Below the pieces are notes generated by a model. It did not search any database. It was not told where the DNA came from and saw nothing but the letters and a program-made list of their open reading frames with translations. A DNA stretch of 5,415 nucleotides from Candidatus Eiseniibacteriota bacterium (GTDB lineage: Bacteria; Joyebacterota; Joyebacteria; Joyebacterales; Joyebacteraceae), in assembly GCA_030630395.1 (NCBI GenBank), contig DAOVNE010000118.1, positions 1 to 5,415 on the forward strand, read 5' to 3'. How positions within the stretch are numbered: the stretch's first letter is position 1; each line of letters starts with the position of its first letter. Positions 1-5,415 of this stretch are shown one piece after another. The translations under genes were made by a program, and so were the position numbers.

Positions 1-869
1 CCGCCCACGTGGGACGTAGCATTGTCGACAATGGTGCATCCGACGGCGGAGCCGGCCTGGAGCCAGAGGCCGCCGGCGTAGTTCGTGGTCGCCTCGTTCC
101 GACTGATGTCACAGTCCGTCAGAAGCGGCTGGAAGCCCGACATCCGCACGCCGCCGGCCCTCAGTGCCGTATTGCTCACGATCTCGCAATCGCTGAACTC
201 CGTTGTGCCAACAGCGGATACGTAGAGGCCGCCCGCGATGCTGGTCGCCTCGTTGTCGATGATCGCGCACCTCTCGTAGAAGCCGCCCCCGCCACTCACG
301 GCAACGCCTCCACCGTAGTCCCCGGTGTTGCCTGTGAAGATGCAGTCCTGAACCCAGGGGCCGCCCATGTTACTCACGTAGAGACCTCCGCCATATCTGA
401 CGCCGCCCACCGCCGTGCACTGGTACACGATGCAGTTGACCAGATCAGAATCTGCGCCCTGGATCCAGATCCCTCCACCACCATCCGTCGTCACGTACCC
501 GTTCATGATCCCGATGTCCTGGAGCCGGGCCGTGCCGCTCCCGGTCGACGTGAAGTGGAACCCGCGGTGCTCGTCGCGCGCGCTCCCTTGGCAGTCGATG
601 ATGCAGGCAGTCGGATCACCACCCTGTGACCGTATCAGCACGCTCACCGACGGCACCACGATGTCCCGGTTGCCGTCGCCGGTGAATGTCTCGTCGGTCA
701 GCTCGATGGTGTCCCCGTCGACCGCCACATCGACCGCGGCCTGGATGGTCGGATAGTCCCCGAGACCATCCGCACTCACAACGTACGTGATAGCTGTGGC
801 CGGGACGGAGGCCACAACGACGAATGCGGCAGCAACGACCGATGTCTTCACACGGTTAGCAGTCCTCAT
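1..869 (-). CDS. Secreted right-handed parallel beta-helix repeat protein (N-terminal part, runs off left edge)
   Basis: The minus-strand frame is open from ATG at 869 to the window edge: 289 full codons and no stop, so the C-terminus is missing. The start is supported by a strong ribosome binding site, AAAGGAG, 5 bases upstream. Residues 1-26 form a signal peptide: a basic start (MRTANRVK), a hydrophobic stretch rich in Val and Ala, and a likely cleavage after A-T-A, so the product is exported. Residues ~30-57 contain GDYPTIQAAVD...DGDTI, the opening cap motif common in pectinesterase-like and other beta-helix proteins. From about residue 131, degenerate coils repeat: a glycine-rich turn (GGGLYVS, GGGVAVS, AGGLYVS, AGGVRMS, AGGLWLQ) and then a Cys-containing strand (DCIFTGN, RCAIIDN, DCEIVSN, DCDISRN, GCTIVDN). 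No catalytic residues can be assigned, so enzyme versus structural or adhesive surface protein is open. Such proteins often end in a sorting or anchoring domain, which would lie outside this window. Fold and export are fairly certain; function is unknown. Confidence 0.9.
   Translation of the reverse strand, partial: MRTANRVKTSVVAAAFVVVASVPATAITYVVSADGLGDYPTIQAAVDVAVDGDTIELTDETFTGDGNRDIVVPSVSVLIRSQGGDPTACIIDCQGSARDEHRGFHFTSTGSGTARLQDIGIMNGYVTTDGGGGIWIQGADSDLVNCIVYQCTAVGGVRYGGGLYVSNMGGPWVQDCIFTGNTGDYGGGVAVSGGGGFYERCAIIDNEATSIAGGLYVSAVGTTEFSDCEIVSNTALRAGGVRMSGFQPLLTDCDISRNEATTNYAGGLWLQAGSAVGCTIVDNATSHVG
3..479 (-). repeat. Degenerate ~75-bp (25-residue) beta-helix coil repeats
   Basis: Within the beta-helix gene, six Cys-x-(I/V) strands occur at residues ~146, 176, 201, 228, 253 and 278, a spacing of 30, 25, 27, 25 and 25 residues. 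Each is preceded by a Gly-Gly turn and a strand of the type L/V-Y/W-V/L-S. The repetition is clear in the protein but only partial in the DNA, where short blocks such as GGCGGCCTCT recur. This points to old, diverged duplication rather than a recent tandem repeat. Confidence 0.8.
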
Positions 870-981
870 GGATTCTCCTTTGCTCCAGAGCCAGTGCGCA
901 ATCACCTCACGTTGACAGCAGTTCGCTGACGGTACCACATCAGCATGGGGTTCGCCACCGCCGCCACTGGCGCACAAGACA

Positions 982-1026
982 AGGCGGGCAGAACCGAGCC
1001 CCCACGGGGTTCAATCCTGCCCGCCT
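982..1026 (-). terminator. Candidate intrinsic terminator of the GEVED/FlgD-domain gene
   Basis: A perfect 10-bp GC-rich stem is formed by AGGCGGGCAG (982-991) and CTGCCCGCCT (1017-1026). Inside it AACC (992-995) can pair with GGTT (1008-1011). Read on the minus strand the stem is followed by TTGTCTTGTG, a T-rich though interrupted tract. It lies about 95 bases after the stop of the upstream gene and about 110 bases before the next start, where a terminator is expected. The imperfect T tract keeps this below certainty. Confidence 0.55.
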
Positions 1027-1031
1027 CTGCT

Positions 1032-1119
1032 AGCTGCGGCTGTAGCTCCAGACCGCGACTGCGGTCGAACTCGCCTCAGTCGGCAGCATGCATCACCTGC
1101 GGTCGTGCCTCAACCGCAG
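1032..1119 (-). other. Hairpin-rich 3' untranslated region
   Basis: Between the stop codon at 1122 and the candidate terminator there are three more small stem-loops. CTGCGGT (1097-1103) pairs with ACCGCAG (1113-1119) over 7 bp with a 9-base loop, directly after the stop. GACCGC (1051-1056) pairs with GCGGTC (1061-1066) over 6 bp with a 4-base loop. AGCTGC (1032-1037) pairs with GTAGCT (1041-1046), including one G-U pair. None is followed by a T tract, so these are not obvious terminators by themselves; they could stabilise the transcript's end. The direct repeat CTGCGGTCG at 1059-1067 and 1097-1105 allows alternative pairings. Confidence 0.4.
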
Positions 1120-1121
1120 TC

Positions 1122-2672
1122 CTATTTCAGAAGCAGCATCTTCTTGCTGGACTCGATGCCGTCGGCCTTCATGCGGTAGAAGTAGACGCCGGTGGCCATC
1201 TGCTCGCCGTTCGAGTTGAGTCCATCCCATGTGACAGTCCGCTCGCCCTCGGGCTCGAAACCGTCAACGAGTGTCGCCACGAGCCTACCTGAGACATCGT
1301 AGACCTCGATGGTCACGTGACTGCCATCCGCCGGAACCTCGTAGTGGATGGTCGTCTTCGGATTGAACGGGTTCGGCACGTTCTGGCGCAAGCCGTGCTG
1401 CATCGGCGTGACCTCGTCCGGAACGTCAGTTCCGGACGTCATGTCGAGCCGGAAAGCCAGGTCGATCGATTGTCCGGCCATCTCATGCATCGGTGGGTAG
1501 ATGAGTTCCTCCCACGGACCCATGTACGGCTCCATGCCCATGCCCCAGACCGCGTCATCGTTCCAGTGGTCGAGCGTCGTCTTCCAACCGAATAGAGTCT
1601 CCGCGTCGAGCGGTCTTGCCTGGACATCCAGCCAATAGACGATCGCGGAATCCGGCGTGCCGACCTGGTGGAACGCTCCCCCAGCCGGAATGTCGAACGA
1701 GTAGAGCCAGCAGGTCCAGTCGGCCGGGAACATATACTGCTCCGGTGGATCCATCCAGCCTTCCTCGATCCCGCCTTGCCAGACGTCGGCCGTGAACTCC
1801 CCCGGCATGAAGATCCAGAGCCACAGAAGCTCACCCGGCATGCTGTAGCCCGTGGGGCTCTCATCCGCTGGGATATCCTCATGGATACTCAGGATGAACT
1901 CAACCGCCGTCGGATCCCCTCCGAACGGCAGATTGTCACCGAGCCACGATCCCCAGACATCGATGTGTGTGAGTCGCCCAGGCGCCTCACAGAGGAAGTC
2001 GTCAGCGAGAACGAAGGGATTCGGAGGATTATCCGAAGCATTGATGTCAATGCCCGTCGTGCTGAGGTCCGGTCTCTGCTCCCACTTCCACTCTTCGATA
2101 CCATTGTCGATCAGGACAAGATGGTCCTCGACCTCTCCGTCCATCGCCGCGCCGGTGAAAGTCAGACCGCCGTTCGAACTCATGCGGAAGCGCGAGTACG
2201 TGAGCCCGGGTACGGCCATGGCCGGCACCGGGAAGTTGAAGACCGTCGACACACCCGGGGGCGCCCACGCGCTGAACAGAATCTGGTCGCCCGCCTCGAC
2301 CCAACTGCCGTCGTAGCCGAAGTCGATCCACGCGTCGATGTAGCCTCCCGATTGACATGTGGTCATGTCAATCGCAACGCTGGCTGTGCTGCCTGGGGTC
2401 AGATTCGTTGTGAACGTCACACCGTCTTCGTCATCCGATGTCATGAGGTCGTCACCCGTGGACGCCGAGTCCGGCTGGCCGTCCTGTTCGCCATCGATGA
2501 GCTGCCCCATCTTGTACGCCAGAGTGAACGCATGAAAGGCGCCATTGCTCGCGGCGTACGTCGGATAGCCCGGATCCGGTGCATCACCGAAGTCCTCGCC
2601 GATCTGCGCGAATGCCGGCGCAGCAAAGACCATTGCCAGAACAACGATGATGAGAACCTTGTAGCAGCGCAT
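1122..2672 (-). CDS. Secreted protein with GEVED-type domain and C-terminal FlgD/Ig-like domain
   Basis: This complete 516-residue gene starts at ATG 2672, with AGGGAGGG three bases upstream. Residues 1-22 are a signal peptide (MRCYKVLIIVVLAMVFAAPAFA, cut before QIGED). Residues ~26-188 match the GEVED-type extracellular domain: DFGDAPD at 28-34, an acidic DDEDGV segment, a YIDAWIDFGYDG strand region and the signature DGEVEDHLVLI at 178-188. Residues ~195-412 form a second domain with LADDFLC and IDVWGSW motifs and many Trp, resembling an uncharacterised domain often found in exported proteins of candidate phyla; its exact family name is not certain from reading alone. Residues ~428-516 are a FlgD/Ig-like domain: LRQNVPNPFNPKTTI, then VYDVSGRLVATLVDG, then TGVYFYRMKADG and the end KKMLLLK. 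This resembles type IX secretion C-terminal signals, but the cognate secretion route is unproven in such lineages. It has its own promoter candidate and terminator, so it is probably monocistronic. No catalytic motif was seen; role unknown, probably surface or extracellular. Confidence 0.93.
   Translation of the reverse strand: MRCYKVLIIVVLAMVFAAPAFAQIGEDFGDAPDPGYPTYAASNGAFHAFTLAYKMGQLIDGEQDGQPDSASTGDDLMTSDDEDGVTFTTNLTPGSTASVAIDMTTCQSGGYIDAWIDFGYDGSWVEAGDQILFSAWAPPGVSTVFNFPVPAMAVPGLTYSRFRMSSNGGLTFTGAAMDGEVEDHLVLIDNGIEEWKWEQRPDLSTTGIDINASDNPPNPFVLADDFLCEAPGRLTHIDVWGSWLGDNLPFGGDPTAVEFILSIHEDIPADESPTGYSMPGELLWLWIFMPGEFTADVWQGGIEEGWMDPPEQYMFPADWTCWLYSFDIPAGGAFHQVGTPDSAIVYWLDVQARPLDAETLFGWKTTLDHWNDDAVWGMGMEPYMGPWEELIYPPMHEMAGQSIDLAFRLDMTSGTDVPDEVTPMQHGLRQNVPNPFNPKTTIHYEVPADGSHVTIEVYDVSGRLVATLVDGFEPEGERTVTWDGLNSNGEQMATGVYFYRMKADGIESSKKMLLLK
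2349..2374. repeat. Perfect 11-bp inverted repeat inside a coding region
   Basis: CGATTGACATG (2349-2359) and CATGTCAATCG (2364-2374) are exact reverse complements separated by the 4-base loop TGGT. It lies in the GEVED-domain gene where it encodes I-D-M-T-T-C-Q-S (residues ~101-108). It could be an mRNA hairpin or a binding site for a dimeric protein; no function can be assigned. Confidence 0.7.
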
Positions 2673-2725
2673 TGTCCCTCCCTCACGAATCCACAGCCAT
2701 AAGTCATAGACGAACTACTAGCATG

Positions 2726-2754
2726 ACAATACCACACACCTATGCGTTTACCAA
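2726..2754 (-). promoter_or_regulatory. Candidate sigma-70-type promoter for the GEVED/FlgD-domain gene
   Basis: On the minus strand TTGGTA (2754-2749) and TATTGT (2731-2726) are separated by exactly 17 bases, each matching 4 of 6 bases of the -35 and -10 consensus. Transcription would begin near 2718-2720, giving a leader of about 47 bases before ATG 2672. The local sequence is more AT-rich than the surrounding genes. The promoter consensus of this lineage is unknown, so this is a tentative call. Confidence 0.35.
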
Positions 2755-2794
2755 GCGGCGTCGTGATGAGCTATGTGTGTCGGGTTCTGAAACG

Positions 2795-2811
2795 GCCGCA
2801 GTCGGTGCGGC
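2795..2811 (-). terminator. Candidate terminator hairpin at the end of the nuo operon
   Basis: GCCGCA (2795-2800) pairs with TGCGGC (2806-2811) over 6 GC-rich bp with a 5-base loop, about 20 bases after the stop of the NuoI-like fusion gene. On the minus strand it is followed by CGTTTC, which has only three consecutive T, so intrinsic termination would be weak. Its position, ahead of a separate promoter candidate for the next gene, fits an operon end. Confidence 0.35.
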
Positions 2812-2830
2812 GGTGTGGGGAGTGGCACAA

Positions 2831-4684
2831 CTACCGGGGGCGGGTCATCCACTTGTGGATGCCTTCCGACGCGATCTTGGCGTCGGCAATCGCGGTGACT
2901 GCATCCAGGTTCGTGTTGACGATGTCCCCTCCGGCAAAGACTCCAGGGAGCGAGGTCATGCCGTTCTCGTCAACGCTGACTTTTCGCATCTCATTGAATC
3001 GGAGTTTCTCAAGCATATCCTCGGGAAGGAACGAGAAGTCCGATCCCTGTCCGATGGCCTCGATGATGGTCGTCCCATTGAGCACCATCTCCTGGTCCTC
3101 AAAGAACGTAGGCGCGAATTTCCCCTCATCATCGAACACGGACTTCACCTTCATGCACAGGAGTCCGCTCACGTTGCCGGCGTCGTCGAGCAGGACCTTC
3201 TTCGGACCCCACGCGGGATTGAACTCGACCGCCTCTTCACGGGTCTCCTCTATCTCCTCCTGGGTCGCTGGCAGCTCATCCCAGTCCTCGAGCGAGGCCA
3301 TGCGCGTTACGACCTTCTCCCCTGGGTATTGCATGTGCTGAAGCCTGAGGGCCTCCCTCGCGACGTCCATCGCCACGTTGCCGCCACCGATCACGATGAC
3401 TTCTTTCGTGACCTTGCTCATGGACTCCGTCTTGTTTTTCCTTAGGAAGTCGAGCGCGAGCCCGCACTTGTCCGCATTCTCAACTCTCGTGGAGCGGCTC
3501 ACGGTCAGACCGATGCCGAGATAGACGGCGTTATACTCATCGAGCAGCTCCTGGAAACGCACGTCCGTTCCCACCTTCGTGTTGTACCGGAACTCCACAC
3601 CGAGTGACGCAACATGATCCGCATCCTTCTCGATGCTCTCCAGGGGCAGCCTGTACCTGGGCGGCCCAATGCGTATCACACCACCGCCACCAGAAAGCTC
3701 GTCGAACACAACGACGTCGTCACCCATGAGCCTCAAGAAATACGCCACCGAGAGCCCGCCGGGGCCCGCTCCGATGACCGCCACCTTCTTCCCGGTCGGC
3801 TCGCCCGGCTGCTGCTCGAGAGTTGACTTGAAGTCCTGGATCGTGTCGGCCGTATACCTCTTGAGCCATCTGATCGCCAACGGCTCGCCCCTCAACGTGA
3901 GCGAGCACGCGTCCTCGCAGTGCTTCATGCAGACGCGCCCGCAGATCGACGGAATAGGGTTGTCCTCGTATATCTTCCGGAGTGACTCCTCCGGATCGCC
4001 GTTGTAGATGGCCCCAATGTAGTCCGAGATCTTCATGTGAGCCGGACAGGCTTCCTCGCAGAGCCGGCACTCCAGACACCGCTCGGCCTCGCGCACCGCC
4101 TGTTCCCTGTTGTAACCCACGACCTGCTCGATGAAGGAGAGCGTCCTCTCAGCGGGCGGGATCTCCGGCATGGGGACGCGCTCGGGCTCAAAGAGCGCGT
4201 ACGAGAGGTCGGACGAGAAGCCTTCGTAGTCCTGCTTCCGGTGCGTGAGGCTCGCCTTCATGATCGAGTAGTTCTCGTCCGGGAGAAACGTCCCCTCGTC
4301 GGTCTTCTCATCCTTCGGCGTGAAGACGAAGGTATCCGTATCGAAGTGGATATGGAAGTAGTCCCTGGAGAGCCTGAGCGAACCCGGCGGGCAGATATCG
4401 ATGCACAGACCGCAGAAACAGCACCTGCCGTAGTCGAGCTTCGGGCGTTCGTTCTTCTCGCCCGGGCCGACCTCAAGATCGGGAACCTCGATCATCTCTA
4501 TCGCCGTGTTCGGGCAGATGTCCACGCAGTTCCCGCATCCGGTGCACTTGTCCCAATCGTTCAGGTGGAAGCCCCTGTACCTCAGAGCGGGCTCCTTCTT
4601 CTCGAACGGATACCTGAGAGTCTTAGGCTTCTTGAAAAGAAACCTGGCTACCTTGAACGAACTGAGCAAGCTGCCTTTGGCCAT
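2831..4684 (-). CDS. Fused NuoI-like ferredoxin / GltD-NfnB-like FAD-NAD(P)H oxidoreductase
   Basis: This complete 617-residue iron-sulfur flavoprotein is probably the electron-input subunit of a complex I-type enzyme (inference). Residues 1-~125 are NuoI-like: the basic N-terminal helix with RYPFEKK and RYRGFH, two [4Fe-4S] motifs CxxCxxCxxxCP (Cys 47, 50, 53, 57 and 88, 91, 94, 98), and the NuoI-type ending DTFVFTPKDE. Residues ~180-285 resemble the N-terminal iron-sulfur domain of GltD: Cys 203, 206, 209, 213 and Cys 248, 252, 256, 260 within ICGRVC...CEDAC. Residues ~299-345 hold the FAD-binding GAGPGG (305-310) and a GPPRYRLP motif. Residues ~429-475 hold a second dinucleotide fold (GGGNVAMD, 433-440) for NAD(P)H. 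Residues 582-598 carry the C-terminal FAD motif VFAGGDI...AVTAI. Plain NuoI is usually well under 250 residues and GltD about 450-500, so the length fits a true fusion, continuous in one frame. It follows nuoD by 28 bases, with AGGGAGAG ten bases before ATG, so it is co-transcribed. No membrane segment is evident; it would act on the cytoplasmic face. Domains are certain, physiological role is inferred. Confidence 0.95.
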   Translation of the reverse strand: MAKGSLLSSFKVARFLFKKPKTLRYPFEKKEPALRYRGFHLNDWDKCTGCGNCVDICPNTAIEMIEVPDLEVGPGEKNERPKLDYGRCCFCGLCIDICPPGSLRLSRDYFHIHFDTDTFVFTPKDEKTDEGTFLPDENYSIMKASLTHRKQDYEGFSSDLSYALFEPERVPMPEIPPAERTLSFIEQVVGYNREQAVREAERCLECRLCEEACPAHMKISDYIGAIYNGDPEESLRKIYEDNPIPSICGRVCMKHCEDACSLTLRGEPLAIRWLKRYTADTIQDFKSTLEQQPGEPTGKKVAVIGAGPGGLSVAYFLRLMGDDVVVFDELSGGGGVIRIGPPRYRLPLESIEKDADHVASLGVEFRYNTKVGTDVRFQELLDEYNAVYLGIGLTVSRSTRVENADKCGLALDFLRKNKTESMSKVTKEVIVIGGGNVAMDVAREALRLQHMQYPGEKVVTRMASLEDWDELPATQEEIEETREEAVEFNPAWGPKKVLLDDAGNVSGLLCMKVKSVFDDEGKFAPTFFEDQEMVLNGTTIIEAIGQGSDFSFLPEDMLEKLRFNEMRKVSVDENGMTSLPGVFAGGDIVNTNLDAVTAIADAKIASEGIHKWMTRPR

Positions 4685-4712
4685 TGTTCTCGTTCTCTCC
4701 CTGACTGGACGG

Positions 4713-5415
4713 CTACCTGTCTATCTCCGGGGCCACGACGTAGAGGCTTATCATGATATTACCCACGTCGGAGATGCTCGCTCCCTTGAGCGCCTTCTCG
4801 AGGATCGTGAGTCCGTGCGTATAGGAAGGCGTCCTGAAATGAACCCTGTACGGCTTGTCCCCACCGTCGCTCACGAGATAGAGCCCGAGTTCCCCGCGCG
4901 ATGACTCGCAGCGCACATACGTCTCGCCCTCCGGAATGCGCCACTTGAACGGGTTCGGAACTCTGTTGTATACCTCACCCTTGGGCATCGCGTCCAGGAG
5001 CTTGAAGATCATGTGAACGCTCTCGATCATCTCATTCCGTACGATCCAGATCCTCGAGTACGCATCGCCGTCTTCGCTGGTGTGAACGTCCCAGGGCACC
5101 TTGTCATACGCTGCGTACGGATCGATCTTCCTGACATCGTCGTCCACACCCGTCGCCCTCAAGACCTGCCCGACCGCGCCCATCGCGAGGGCATCTTCTC
5201 TCGTGACGACGCCTATGCCCTCCGCCCTGTCCGCGAAGAGCCGGTTGTTGAAGAACGTCGCATCGTAATCCGGAACACAGCCTCCGATGGAATGGAGCGT
5301 GGAGACCAGCCTGTCTTCGAACCCCTCCGGGAAGTCCCTCCGCACGCCGCCCGGCCAGATGTAGATGTGATACACCCTGCCGCCGGTGAGCTCCTCGAAC
5401 CGATCGAGAATGAGA
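4713..5415 (-). CDS. nuoD: NADH-quinone oxidoreductase subunit D (NuoD), C-terminal part
   Basis: The frame is open from the right window edge to TAG at 4713; 233 residues are visible and the N-terminus is missing. The GTG at 5375 is an internal Val, not a start, since the match continues upstream as ILDRFEELTGGRVYH. Family features in order are FEELTGGR, then YIWPGGVRRDFPEGF, then GVVTREDALAMGAVGQVLRATGVDDDVRKIDPY (visible in parts), EDGDAYSR, and the C-terminal block SSRGELGLYLVSDGG, PYRVHFRTPSYTH and a final PEIDR. NuoD (49-kDa/Nqo4) is the peripheral-arm subunit that, with NuoB, forms the quinone-reduction site. The related group 4 [NiFe]-hydrogenase large subunits have a C-terminal Cys-x-x-Cys that ligates nickel; it is absent here, which supports complex I. 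The last segment reads SLYVVAPEIDR instead of the usual SLDPVMGDVDR-like ending. The quinone-site His and Tyr known from family members lie upstream of the window and cannot be checked. Confidence 0.95.
   Translation of the reverse strand, partial: LILDRFEELTGGRVYHIYIWPGGVRRDFPEGFEDRLVSTLHSIGGCVPDYDATFFNNRLFADRAEGIGVVTREDALAMGAVGQVLRATGVDDDVRKIDPYAAYDKVPWDVHTSEDGDAYSRIWIVRNEMIESVHMIFKLLDAMPKGEVYNRVPNPFKWRIPEGETYVRCESSRGELGLYLVSDGGDKPYRVHFRTPSYTHGLTILEKALKGASISDVGNIMISLYVVAPEIDR

Noticed and set aside
9..629. Plus-strand open frame (206 codons) at the left end
   Set aside because: The opposite strand encodes a signal peptide and regular beta-helix repeats across the same bases, so this is a shadow of that gene.
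1006..1026. GGGGTTCAATCC, which resembles the T-arm of a tRNA
   Set aside because: No matching acceptor, D or anticodon arms at tRNA distances; the flanking 10-bp arms are only 25 bases apart, which fits a terminator-like hairpin.
1668..2702. Long plus-strand open frame (344 codons) opposite the GEVED/FlgD-domain gene
   Set aside because: It is antisense to a gene with clear signal peptide and domains; its translation is Arg-rich and shows no recognisable domain, as expected for a shadow frame in GC-rich DNA.
2672..3445. Plus-strand open frame (257 codons) covering the intergenic region and the end of the NuoI-like fusion gene
   Set aside because: Most of it is antisense to the conserved FAD/NAD(P)H domains; no ribosome binding site or family motif was seen.
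2831..4684. Ordinary glutamate synthase small subunit (GltD)
   Set aside because: The NuoI-like N-terminal domain, the position after nuoD and the absence of a gltB-like neighbour argue against a role in glutamate synthesis.
4037..4756. Plus-strand open frame (239 codons) opposite the NuoI-like domain
   Set aside because: It is the complement of conserved iron-sulfur motifs; composition and lack of motifs mark it as a shadow.
4713..5415. Group 4 [NiFe]-hydrogenase large subunit instead of NuoD
   Set aside because: The C-terminal nickel-binding Cys-x-x-Cys is missing and the central motifs match NuoD more closely.

Overview
This window carries four protein genes, all read from the minus strand (right to left), and nothing convincing on the plus strand. 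The sequence is GC-rich. Two of the genes encode signal-peptide-bearing exported proteins; one has a C-terminal FlgD/Ig-like 'sorting' type domain with the N-P-F-N-P motif, the other is a parallel beta-helix protein. That combination is typical of Gram-negative-type bacteria of the FCB superphylum and neighbouring candidate phyla (for example Eisenbacteria, Krumholzibacteriota, Latescibacterota). The phylum assignment is inference; there is no rRNA or marker gene here.

Right part (2831-5415): the end of a respiratory complex I (NADH:quinone oxidoreductase, Nuo) operon. The 3' part of nuoD enters from the right edge. After a 28-base gap comes a 617-residue gene whose first ~125 residues look like the complex I ferredoxin subunit NuoI. 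The rest looks like the GltD/NfnB family: a cysteine-rich iron-sulfur domain followed by FAD and NAD(P)H binding folds. The two are fused in one reading frame. This is the most interesting object in the window, because it could feed electrons from NAD(P)H straight into the complex I iron-sulfur chain, a job normally done by the separate NuoEFG module. The operon appears to end here, with a small hairpin just downstream.

Middle (1122-2672): a separately transcribed secreted protein of 516 residues with a plausible promoter. It has a signal peptide, a GEVED-type domain, a middle domain with LADDF and WGSW motifs, and a C-terminal FlgD/Ig-like domain. Its 3' untranslated region contains several hairpins, the last being a GC-rich 10-bp stem that is a good terminator candidate. 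A perfect 11-bp inverted repeat lies inside the coding region.

Left part (1-869): the first 289 codons of a secreted right-handed parallel beta-helix protein built from about 25-residue coils, running off the left edge.

The two halves look functionally unrelated: an energy-metabolism operon end followed by cell-surface or secreted protein genes. No tRNA, rRNA, CRISPR array, transposon or phage feature was seen.
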